In this document: positions 25,643 through 35,708 of the stretch, piece by piece
How the letters are laid out: each line of letters starts with the position of its first letter
How positions within the stretch are numbered: position 1 is the first letter of the stretch
NCBI RefSeq assembly: GCF_041146795.1
Contig: NC_135170.1
Coordinates: forward strand, 24,360,033-24,424,032
Source: Maylandia zebra
Taxonomy: Eukaryota > Chordata > Actinopteri > Cichliformes > Cichlidae
DNA length: 64,000 nt
Direction: 5' to 3'
The notes under the pieces: generated by a model
What the model saw: only the letters and a program-made list of their open reading frames with translations
Databases searched by the model: none
What the model was told of the DNA's origin: nothing
Made by a program: the position numbers and the translations under genes

Positions 25643-28600
25643 TTAATGAAGGCTTTTGAGTTTTCTCATGCTTGCAGTCCTAGCTTCATACTGCTGCTGT
25701 TTCTGTTTCTTCAGCTGACGGTATGCCTCTACTGCTCGTTCCCGCTCCTCCTCCATGATTCTCTGTTTGGCCATGGAGGGCTTTGTAGTGGAGACTGCAG
25801 TATGGCCAAGAAGAGAGTTTAGGAGCAGCTCCTTTGATGCTTTCTGCACAATGAAATGGGGAAAAAAAGGAAATAGGATTTTATGAACCATCTGCATGGT
25901 TCGATGAGAGATCATGTGATCAATGCACGGTGTGATTACCTGAGATTTGACTTCAGCTTTCCTTGGTTTGGCACTCAAAGAGGGAGGGGCCATTGTAACC
26001 TCACCAAAAGGAACATCATCTACGAAACAAAAGCCATCATTTAACTACAGGGATTTTTTTAATGACCACTCACCGTTGCCATGTTAAGCTGCCTTAATTA
26101 AATACTTCTTGCCATTTTCCATGTTTGTATAGCCCAACAACTTTTAACCATAACACCTGATTTATACACTGGTCACTTTATTAGCTACACTGTCCTAATA
26201 ACGGCTTAAACTCGTTTTGCTTTCAGCACTTCCTTAATTTATGGCACAGAGAATTTGGTGCGTACTAACATCACAGCATCGCGCAATTGGTGAAGATTTG
26301 TGGACTGCACATCCATAACATTTCCCGTTCCATTATGAGTCTATTATGAGTTATGAGGACTGTGGAGGCCATGCGAATACAGTGAACTCATTGTCATATT
26401 CAAGAAACCGGTTTGAGAGCTTTGTGAGCGATCATAGGATGCGTAGAATGTGATTATACATAGGTAGGCTATCCATCTATCTACACACACTAATATTTGT
26501 TTTTGGACCAGTCTCTGTAAACCCCAGAGATGCAAATGCTCTTCCCACTTTCTGTGTAGGAAACAGTGTAGATTTATAAGGGCACAAACAGAAAAGATGA
26601 GCATAAACAGTAACTTTGTGGTTGATTTTTATGTCAACTGAAGGCATTAAACACTGCATCCATTGTGGCTTACACCAGGAACACATCATCTAATATACTT
26701 GAATTGGGTCCTTACTTTAATTTCACGGGGAACTACAACTGAGGTGATTTGGTTCTGCGTCATTTGGTTTTACTCTGGCTCAGACTGACAAATTTTTAAT
26801 GTTTGTTTTGTTCTAACAGCTGAATCTGGGATTACTTCAGATAGAGGTTTGAAATTTCCTCAGAGGGAAGTGATCAGGACAGTACTGCAAAAAAAAAAAA
26901 TGCTTTACTGAAAGAATATCTCACAGCATGTCCTCCATCTGCACCCTTGTTTACCTAGTAGATGGTGTACTACGAAAAAAGAAATGCTACTGAAGCAAGT
27001 GCTGTGTCGAAGACCTTTAGTGTTTTAAATATGTCAAAAAGACCCAGACTTTCAAAGAAATGTTGAAAATAATATCTGGTAAATGCTACCTCTTGCTATT
27101 AGTACCAAACCGAGTGACAGTCAAAGACAGATCCCATCTAAAGAACAATGCACCACATGTCCTTGTAAAACCTTCATTCTTACCTATAAACATCTGTTCT
27201 TCCATCTTGTCCTCTTGTTTGTTCACCTTTTTCTGCTGTAGCTTCTGTAGCTTCATTTTACCATACCTGCCAATAGAAAATCAGTAGGCATTAAAAATGT
27301 AACACTTGACAGTCGGGCTGCAGTTATCGATTATTTTAGTAATCGAGTAATCTATTGATTGTTCAATCGATTAATTGGATAAGAAATACTTTTGTCTTAT
27401 TAATGAGCAATAATAAATATTCAAAAGAGAAAAAACACAGGTCTTTCAAAATGAACTGTTCATTGGTTTCCATTTTAGAACTTGCAGTGTTTTAAAGTTT
27501 AGCTGCACACAACACCTGTCAGAAAAACAACAAACATAAACCCACTGACTGTATTTACATGTCAGATCAAATTTAATTTTTTGGAAAAAACAACAACATT
27601 TTCTTAAATGCAAAAATATGTAAAGACTCTAAAGCACTCTCTGGCAAAGCTTTATTTCTGGGATGAGGTAGTTCATGTTTATGAGTTTTTGTGCACGTGT
27701 GTCTGCCTGTTTAAGTATGAAGAAGTCAAGCGAAGAGCGAGTTTGTGTCTGTAAGGCTTTAAAGGAGAATGTGGTTGCTGCAATGAAGAGCATCAGGTAA
27801 ATCAGCATTCTGAAGTTTGCCCTCTGCATTCACGCAAAGTTTCTGTGCTGCTGAAAACAGATGTTATAACGGTGTTATAGGTGGGCAACTCCAGGCCTCG
27901 AGGGCCAGTGTCCTGCAGGTTTTAGATGTGTCCTTGATCCAACACAGCTGATTCAAAGTGATATCTAAAACCTGCAGGAGACCAGCCCTCAAGGCCTGGA
28001 GTTGCCCACCCCTGCCTTAAACTCACCCCTGTTTGGTGCAGTTATTTCTTCTTTGTAAAATAGGACAGCTGCCCATTTCATATAACCTTTTATATAGCAT
28101 TCTGTAAGCTGTATAATTTAAACACGGTATCAGGCAAAGTTAACAGTTCATCTGCATGTTTTAATAAAACTTCTGGAGGATTACTGCAGATTTTTTGCTG
28201 TACAACACAAATGGTGATGGATGGAGCAGCTACAAAGTTTGCTTTTCGTCATGTCATTAGTTTGTGGATCAAGAACTTTGATAAAAGATTTACACATTAT
28301 TTCAATACTTTACTGTTATTCAATCCATGTCACGTATATAAAAATATCAGTGCCACAACACTAAAAAAGAAACCCAGCCACAAATCAGAATAAGTGAAGA
28401 CAAGCTATGCCATGAAACCTACTAGATAAGGATGGGGTTTAGTGTAAAGTGTAGTGTAAAGTGTACTCACTCCTTCTTTTTATCAGATTTGCAGTGTGCA
28501 GGTCTCTCTTGTTCGCTTGCATCCATTTCGGGCTTCCTGTCTACTTGGTTTTTGGAGAGGAACATGACATGTTTTGTCTCACGCTCCATCCGCTGCACGT

Positions 28601-29192
28601 AAGCTTTCACGCTTTCCCGTTTGCCCCTCTTGAAATGTGGAACAGGTATGTCTCCATCTAGAAAATACTCTGATTTATCTTCAGGTGAGATGGGTAAAGA
28701 CACAACACAGTCTTTATTAGTTATACACGACAGTCATGACACTAAAATGAATATTTATAAACTTTTTTTATACCCTTTTTCGGCTTTTTGACTTTTAGGG
28801 ACCCAGTTTTCATTCTGTCCTTAGCCTTCATTATTTCTCGTAGTTTGAAGGGGATGTGTTGAATGTGGTCCACCTCTTTGGCTTTCTTGGGTTTACCATC
28901 TCTCTGGAGCTTGGCATTACTGAAATTTGGACACAATACAGACAGGAAAAAACAAAAAGCAAACATGTTTAGTTGCAGACACAAGTCCCCACTTAAAACT
29001 TTAACAAGTCCGGTTTAATCTGATCGCTCACAACTTGGGTTGGAGCCCGTATCAGCTAGCTTCTGTTGCTAACTAGCTTAACTAGCACATTTTCCATTAC
29101 GTATTAGCTTCCTTATGGTACCTTTGACGTTGTCCAGGTTTTCCCGCTTGTTTCCCCGAATCGGGCACTTTATTTTTCTTATTCTTCACCAT
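25643..29192 (-). CDS. ccdc137: CCDC137, small basic coiled-coil nuclear protein
   Basis: Six coding exons, high to low: 29122-29192, 28774-28919, 28471-28678, 27184-27266, 25940-26019 and 25643-25843. All have GT-AG borders and matching phases, giving 262 residues (human about 290). The start is MVKNKKNKVPDSG. The conserved core is HIPFKLREIMKAKDRMK, followed by lysine-rich runs, then 'DIPVPHFKRGKRESVKAYVQRME' and the C-terminal helix MAKQRIMEEERERAVEAYRQ. The high lysine/arginine content fits a nuclear or nucleolar protein. Its exact role is not apparent from sequence. In human it is close to PDE6G, as here. Confidence 0.9.
26165..26530. repeat. High-copy fish interspersed repeat fragment
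   Basis: Starts 'cactggtcactttattagctacac' and runs through 'ggactgcacatccataa', 'gactgtggaggccatgcgaatacagtgaactcattg' and 'ctctgtaaaccccagagatg'. The same family is seen at 51,310-51,630, and its other end (acctaatgaagtggccagtgag) near 33,955-33,980. I recognise the family as very common in fish but cannot assign it to a superfamily safely. Confidence 0.65.
27313..27440. repeat. hAT-like repeat end (GGGCTGCA...ATCGATTA type)
   Basis: The stretch 'gggctgcagttatcgattattttagtaatcgag' with repeated TCGATTA is the terminal part of a common fish MITE family in the second-to-last ccdc137 introns. The far end is not clear. Confidence 0.5.
27878..28015. mobile_element. MITE with long inverted repeats (GGGCAACTCCAGGCC family)
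   Basis: Left arm GTGGGCAACTCCAGGCCTCG and right arm AGGCCTGGAGTTGCCCAC are reverse complements. A second inner pair (TGCAGGTTTTAGAT / ATCTAAAACCTGCA) continues the stem. This is a common fish fold-back repeat in a ccdc137 intron. It has no coding capacity. Confidence 0.8.
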
Positions 29193-30952
29193 GCTACAAT
29201 AATTAACATGAATGCATAACAAAGCAAAACAACACACGTGGAGCACTATGCTCAGACTTCAACCGAAACTCTACCGGTGGCACGTAGTAGAGGACAGACA
29301 TCTCACTCCATTTCTTTTTCAGGTACCAAAACATGATTTGCAAGTTTGGCGTATTGAAACAGATTGAGAGATTCGTGATGAAACTCTTGCTTTGTAAAAA
29401 AAACCAAACTGATTTAATCAAATTAAATATGTATTGTCAATTTTTTTAAATCGCTGTAATCAATGAGACGTACAGTAATTTTATTGCAGAGTGACACACA
29501 TGAGACATAAGACGATCTTTGGTCAAACCTGATTGGCTCAAGAGACGCTTCCTGTCAGAGCCAGTCGTTGGTCACTCCATTCAACGACTCTGCTTCCTGC
29601 CACCGCTAGAGGGCATCATCCAGTAACTGTAGAAAACATAGGTCAAAATAATTTAAAGTCGTTCAGACAATTCACTTTGTCTTTAAATAGGCGGGAATGG
29701 TGAATATCCCTCTCTCTCAGTGTAAAGAAGTTTAAATGGAAATTTAATCCCTGCAATATCTCAGTATAAGACAAATAAGTGAGATTTCTACAATTAGTCT
29801 TAGTTTTTCTACATCATGAAGATGTAACTACTTTTGATAAAAGAAAAATCTGCCAGCATGACGTTTTTGGGCTTAAATTAATATAAATAAACAGATAAAT
29901 GTGTAAAATTACAAAAAAAATAAATTTAAAAAATTGTTCTGGTAGCTCATTACCCAGACTGTCCTGTAATTAAACTGCCTCTGGTAAGAGTAGATGTTAC
30001 AATTAGGTGATGAATGTGGGCCCTTGGGGAAATTAACTGCCCACCCCTGATCTAGACCAAGCTCTTTATCATTTATGGTTTGAATCTACAAAGTCGTGCA
30101 TATCATTTGTACAGCAGTCACATAACATGTAACAGTCACGCGGATCAATAAGTGGCTCTGTCCAGTAAACAATGTGAAGAGTAAACTCTACATTTCTTCA
30201 TCAGAAATAAATACCATTTGATTGATCAGCTAGACAAAATACAAAAATACAAAGGAAAAAAGTCATGTGTTTCTTATAATGAACATAATAAACAAGCTTC
30301 AATGAAACAACCTTCAATTAAAATACCACAGCTGGCTCCTTAGTGTACTGTAGCTAGACAGATTTGCTCTATTGAATATATCCACTAATCTCAGACATTT
30401 GAATCTTTTTTGTACAGGTGACATGAGGAGTTAGTGTCCATACATGTGCCTGAACAGCATGCATCAGCAGTACAGACTGCAGAACGACGCTGTAGTAAAT
30501 CTTCACATGAATGGAGCAGGTGTGTTCACCTGTGTGATGGAAGGAGGCTGGGCTGGATTAGCAGCTATAATGCAGCTCAATCTGCGAGACTGCTGATGAA
30601 AGGAGAATGTCACGGTTCATGCCAGTAAGTTCTCGGCTTCAGGTGTTACATAATATTTGGTCATAACAGAAAAACAGTGATAATAATTAGCTATATCCTG
30701 AGAAAACTCCAGAACTCAGTGCTTACATTTGACCATATCTGAAGAGGTTATGGATAAAATACTCAAATAATTCCCGTTCAGAATCATCAGCATGTGTGTC
30801 TTCAGGACAGTCTCAGGAACAGGAAACTGCTGCCCCCTCCTGCTGAATGCCAGTCGGCCAATCCCTCATCAATGATCTGCTTGGGTACAAGTGATGATAG
30901 AATCATCAGTTTGTTGGCAGGTGGCGTCATAATCGTCTCTAAGTCTGTGGTG
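29193..30952. other. ccdc137-pde6g intergenic region
   Basis: The two genes diverge here. No open frame of note is present. A GGATTA motif (30555-30560), the OTX/CRX core, followed by TGCTGATGAA (30591-30600), which resembles an NRL half-site, lie about 390 bp upstream of the pde6g TATA box. Both are short motifs and could be chance. Confidence 0.35.
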
Positions 30953-31059
30953 TATAAAAGGACTGCACTAATGCAACTTAATGCAACAGCATTTAACAGC
31001 CACTCAGACCTCTTGGACACTACCATCATAATCAACTACCAAGAGAAGCACCACAAGCG
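30953..31059 (+). promoter_or_regulatory. pde6g TATA box and non-coding exon 1
   Basis: TATAAAAG at 30953-30960 is followed by about 100 bp ending in a strong donor AAGCG|GTGAGT (exon end 31059). The coding exon starts about 0.9 kb later. Rod and cone PDE gamma genes have a non-coding first exon, so the layout fits. Confidence 0.6.
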
Positions 31060-31999
31060 GTGAGTTGAAACAACAGGTTAAATCTTTTTTGAACACTCTT
31101 TCTCTTTTTGGACTTATTTTAACACATGCAGTTTATTATTGTTATATAAAAGTTTCCATCTTTATTTGGACTTTACCTGGTAGTATGTTTCTGTATCCAT
31201 CCAGGCATGTAGTATTAGATTATTAATTAAAACGTAGATATTTAATAAATAATATGCAATGTAAAATTAATCAGAATAGAAATTCAGTCTTTCCAGCCTA
31301 ATATATGTTTTTAATACAGTTAATGAGGTGTTAATTCAGTCATATGGAAGACTAGATTATATCAGGGACATTATAAGAAGCATTGAGGTGCTTTTTAATT
31401 GTTTTTAATTTTCTGTCACACCTTTTTTTTTGCATAATGGAAGGACAACAAATGAGAGTCGCCGAACAATATATGACCGCCTTTAACTATGACCTGAATT
31501 TCTAAGAATGATTAAAAAGCTGAACTTATGAAATTGTTGATTAGAGTTGTCATTGTGTGTATTTGTGTAACCTTTCAGGGCAAAAGCAGAACTTATTGTT
31601 TATGTAGTCATGTTTTGTACATTATTTGCACATTATATTTATTGGACTCTTTCGGCTTTGCATCTGTTTTTTGTTTTTTTAAAAATATGTGGTTACATCT
31701 ATGCACATTTACATACAAATTGCATTGCTATTTTTCCATTTTTTAACTGTGAAAATAAATAAATAAACATTTCAAGCTATTGTCAGTGTAAACCTAGAGG
31801 CCACTTCAGCACATCCTCACAGTAATCTGATTATGAAGGCGCTTTCAAGCTTGAAGGTATCGCAGCATTTGATTAGTAACATGAGCACATGGCTTGTCTT
31901 TATATGAGGATAATTACGTCACAAGATTTTTATAACTGTTTCATTCATTGTTGGGCATTTTAATGAGACAGTGACTTTTACAGTTGAAACAACAGAAGC

Positions 32000-32507
32000 A
32001 TGAATTTGGAGGTGGCCAAACCCGAAGGAAAGACTGGCAACAAAGCTCCCCTCAGAGCCACGGCCCCCGGCTCCCCACGCAAGTCTGCACCCAAGTTCAA
32101 ACAGAGGAACACGCGGCAGTTCAAGAGCAAGCCTCCCAAAAGAGGAGTGATTGGGTATGTCTCTTTCTGATAACCTCGCACGAGTCATCTAAGTTTGTCA
32201 GATATCCTCCAGTAAAGCTTGTTATTTTCTTTCTTTACCAGCTTTGGAGAGGAGATCCCAGGAATGGAAGGTCTTGGAACTGGTAAGTAAAAAAATAAAA
32301 GTCAGATGGCTACATAACCAAAACATGCACATGACATGACCTTTTCTTCCTTTAAAAAACAAAAACAAAAAAACAAAAAAAAAACAACAACTCATGATTT
32401 GTTTTCTTCTCTTTGTTTTTTTCATTTTAGACATCACTGTAATCTGCCCGTGGGAGGCATACAGCCATCTAGAGCTACATGAGCTTGCCCAGTATGGCAT
32501 CATCTGA
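32000..32507 (+). CDS. pde6g: PDE6G-like, inhibitory gamma subunit of photoreceptor phosphodiesterase
   Basis: Inhibits the PDE6 catalytic dimer until displaced by transducin in photoreceptor outer segments. Three coding exons, 32000-32154, 32242-32282 and 32431-32507, give 90 residues (mammals 87). The order is as expected: start [11 protein letters not shown], the polycationic middle [39 protein letters not shown], and the inhibitory C-terminus [11 protein letters not shown]. The start MNLE favours PDE6G over the cone form PDE6H. A polyadenylation signal AATAAA is at 32533-32538. It lies between ccdc137 and tspan10, as in human. Confidence 0.97.
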
Positions 32508-32564
32508 TTATCTCCGCTGTGAAGTTGTTTTAAATAAATGTGGCAAATTTTGAATTTCAGTATT

Positions 32565-32950
32565 CCATCCATCCATCCATCCATTCGCTTCCGCTTATCC
32601 TTTTCAGGGTCGCGGGGGGCGCTGGAGCCTATCCCAGCTGTCATAGGGCGAGCGGCAGGGTACACCCTGGACAGGTCGCCAGTCTGTCGCAGGGCCAACA
32701 GACAGGGACAGACAACCATTCGCACTCACATTCACACCTAGTGACAATTTGGATTATCCAATTAGCCTATCCCCACAAGCTGCATGTCTTTGGACGGTGG
32801 GAGGAAGCCGGAGTACCCGGAGGGAACCCACGCAAACACGGGGAGAACATGCAAACTCCACACAGAAAGACCCCGGCCTGATGGTGGAATTGAACTCAGG
32901 ACCTTCTTGCTGTGCGGCAACAGTGCTAACCACCATGCCACCGTGCTGCC
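32565..32950 (-). mobile_element. 5'-truncated LINE tail with 12-bp target duplication
   Basis: On the minus strand this fish repeat ends in GGAT repeats (CCATCC at the left edge here). It contains the familiar 'ctgcatgtctttggacggtg' and 'agcctatcccagctgtcat' text. The direct repeat AATTTCAGTATT at 32553-32564 and 32951-32962 marks the target duplication. It landed about 25 bp past the pde6g polyadenylation signal. The well-kept flanks suggest a young insertion. The family is usually filed with L2-like fish LINEs; I am unsure of the exact clade. Confidence 0.8.
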
Positions 32951-32962
32951 AATTTCAGTATT

Positions 32963-34308
32963 TAGTTTCAATAATCTGGATCATTAATACTGGCTGAAAA
33001 GGTGTCTTTATACGTCTGCATGCTGTGAATCCTGTTCTTTGTCTTATATATTTTATATTGTAAACCTAATTTCATAACGATCTCAAGCTGCCATGTTCAC
33101 AAAACGTGTATCTCGAATGTGTTCTCGTGTCATTGCTTGAGTCTGTGGTTTTAGCTAGAACTCTGTTAGCTTGGTTTCTGCACAATCGTCAGCACTGTCT
33201 TTATCATATTTAATCAAACTCTCGAATAAATGTTGACATTTTTAACACAATTTCAGTCATTTGATTTTGTCCTTTTATTTGACGGTTATTTACTGACCCA
33301 CACTGCGCATGAGAGATTACATCATTCCCATCATAAATACCATCTGTAATCATCATTATTTATTCAATATTTGTTAACACTCAGAACACAAAACTTGCTT
33401 TTAGCAAACTCAGTTCAGTTCATTCAAAACAGCGCAGGAAACCTTGCATGTGTGGGACGTGCACATGTGTTTCACATATTTGCAGCAGGTTGTCCACCGT
33501 CAGTCGCTGAAAGGTGCTTTTACAATCTTACTCTAATCATTCTTCTGAGCTGTTCCATTTATTCTGATCTCAGCTCAGAATAAATGAATTCCATTTTTGT
33601 TCATTGATTATTTTGTTACATTGTAGGTGCTTGTGATGAAGATGCAGATCTGATCTGCAGGACCTCTACTCTCCAGGTGACCCATTTACAACCACTCCTA
33701 TGCTGTTGAACTGTTTCACCATTTTGAGATCCTCCAAGAATCCTTCAAATATCAGGAGGTGTGTGTCTTTGAAGGATTTGGGCACATGTGGTGAAAACGT
33801 TTTGGTGATAGTGTCACTACCGTCCCATAAACACACACACAGATACAGTTTCAAGACTTTCCTTGGTCTGACCCACATTGGTGAAGTTAAAATCTTTCAA
33901 ATCCATTTCCATATTCAGACTGATTCGATATTTCAGTTAATGAGCAGTTCAACAAGTGTACCTAATGAAGTGGCCAGTGAGTACATGTTCTTGAAAAGTG
34001 GAGTTTTTTTTTTTAAACACAAAAGAGGTGATAGCTATCGCGAAGCTGCAGTTAACTTTTAACTGAAATTCTTTTTTTCTTAAACTCTCAAGCATTTTTA
34101 AAATGTAAAACATTTTCAGTGGATAATTTGTGTTGGAATTTGCTTTCCTCGTTTAAATTATGTCTCATTTCCATTTGCAAAAGTTCAGTCTGTGTGTTTA
34201 AGGTTAGGTTGTTTTAAATGATTGACAAATGAAGCCAGAATTTAAGCACAGCCAGAACTCATTAAACCCCAACCAGCATATTGCTGTATTCGTCACTTCG
34301 TGTTATAG
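32963..34308. other. pde6g-tspan10 gap with a repeat end
   Basis: The two genes converge here. Around 33,905-33,985 the text 'gttaatgagcagttcaacaagtgtacctaatgaagtggccagtgag' is the terminal part of the repeat family also seen at 26,165. No gene is seen. Confidence 0.5.
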
Positions 34309-35532
34309 CTATACTTTATGACGATTAATGCGTTCCAGCAGTCGTATGGTAATAAATAATATCAGAATCTGGACCCCAAACACGACAGTCACAATTATTC
34401 CTATCAGGCCCTCGTGCTGCTTGATCCATCGAGAGATTTCCCCCAGACAACCTCCCAGGAAGATCACACTCTGAGCAGTAAACTCATCCAGTAATTGGGC
34501 TCCGACACCACACTGAGAGTTCCACACGGTGCCGTTCTCCAGAGGATCCACGCAGCATGTTGCAGGGACACCGCAGGCCAGCACTCCTGGAGCTGAGCAG
34601 TTGTAATATCTGAAGAAAGGGAAAAATAACCCAATAAAAAAACTTCACAGCTCATTAAGTTCTTCAACACATTCCTACATCGTGACCAACTGGCTTTGAT
34701 TTACTTTCAAAAAAGTAAAAAAAAAAAGATTTCCAAGTTGCTCACATGTTAATCTCCCAGTCTCTGTAGTTGTCCGCCCCACAGCACTGCAGATTTGACT
34801 GAATCTCGTCTGTGATGAACCTCAGATCCAGATCATCTTGGTACCGTGCGATGGCAACTAACATCCCGGATCGCAAGTTACTTTCAATCTGATCTTGTAG
34901 AGTATGGGCCACAATGGCGATGATGACTTGAGCTGTGATGAGCACCAGCACTGTGGCTGAGAACAGCTTCAGCAAGCAGCGATTCTCTCTTAGGGCACCC
35001 ACGCAGCCTGACAGGCACAGCACAGTGAGCAGAAAGCCCACGCTCAGAACTACCAGCATTGGGTCAGTGCCAATACTGCTGATCTTCTCCTGAGCAAAGG
35101 ATTCCTTGCTAATGAGACCCCAAACCCCCAGAGCAAGAAGCAACAGGCCCAGAACTGTGAACAACAGATTGCATATGATAAGAAAGTATTTTAGGAAATA
35201 GTCCATGAAAGAATAACCGTAACAGGGATCTATCCTGGCATCTGTGGGACTGCTGTGTTGCTGTCCGCTGTTTGTCCCTGCTTGAAAATCAGTAGTGACC
35301 AAGGCAAGCTCCTCAGCATTGTTTGTAGATCCTGCCTTTAGACACACAAGAATGCCACAAAAAATTAAAGCCACCCCAGAAATGTAACTACAGGTGAACA
35401 GAGGAACACAGTATTCTCAAACTAACCCAGTAACACACCTACCTTTGGTAAGAGTGGACTGGTCTCATTCGGAGTAGCATCTCGTCTCAGCCATGGCCAA
35501 GGGAATCTTTTTCTAGGCAAAAATCTCCTCAT
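34309..35532 (-). CDS. tspan10: TSPAN10 (oculospanin), tetraspanin of pigment cells and RPE
   Basis: Three coding exons, high to low: 35443-35532, 34746-35335 and 34309-34609, join in phase to 326 residues. The N-terminal tail starts MRRFLPRKRFPW and holds NETSPLLPK, resembling the SPLL motif of human TSPAN10. Four membrane segments follow. The large extracellular loop has the tetraspanin CCG (SNLQCCGADNYRDW), then YYNCSAPG, ATCCVDP and the last cysteine in GGCLGE. The match to human (AIAHYQDDPDLRF versus AIARYQDDLDLRF) is strong. TSPAN10 belongs to the TspanC8 group that handles ADAM10. An open frame continuing upstream of the middle exon (MALIFCGIL...) is intron read-through; the phase supports the acceptor at 35336. 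Confidence 0.95.
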
Positions 35533-35630
35533 CTTGTCAACCACTGGGAAACATCAGCTGGTCAGAATGACACAGGATAAAATGTAACACAGGGCAATCA
35601 TTTGCTACAATACAGAAAAGCATGTGAGCT

Positions 35631-35708
35631 GAGCTGGAGTAACCATTGCTGTGCTTAGCCTCGGGGGTGGGATTTCTTCATCATGTGAGAGTCACAGTGA
35701 GGGGATTA
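35631..35708 (-). promoter_or_regulatory. tspan10 promoter with MITF-type M-box and OTX core
   Basis: Upstream of the tspan10 start lie CATGTG (35631-35636), the full M-box TCATGTGA (35681-35688), and GGATTA (35703-35708, an OTX2/CRX core), all within 180 bp of the ATG. MITF and OTX2 are the known drivers of RPE genes, so the trio fits the gene's expression. Function is inferred. Confidence 0.5.

Noticed and set aside
29193-30952. OXLD1, expected between CCDC137 and PDE6G from human order
   Set aside because: No coding text resembling it could be found in the gap; it may have moved or been lost in this lineage.
32222-32725. Minus frame of 167 residues across pde6g exons
   Set aside because: It overlaps verified pde6g exons in antisense and a LINE tail.
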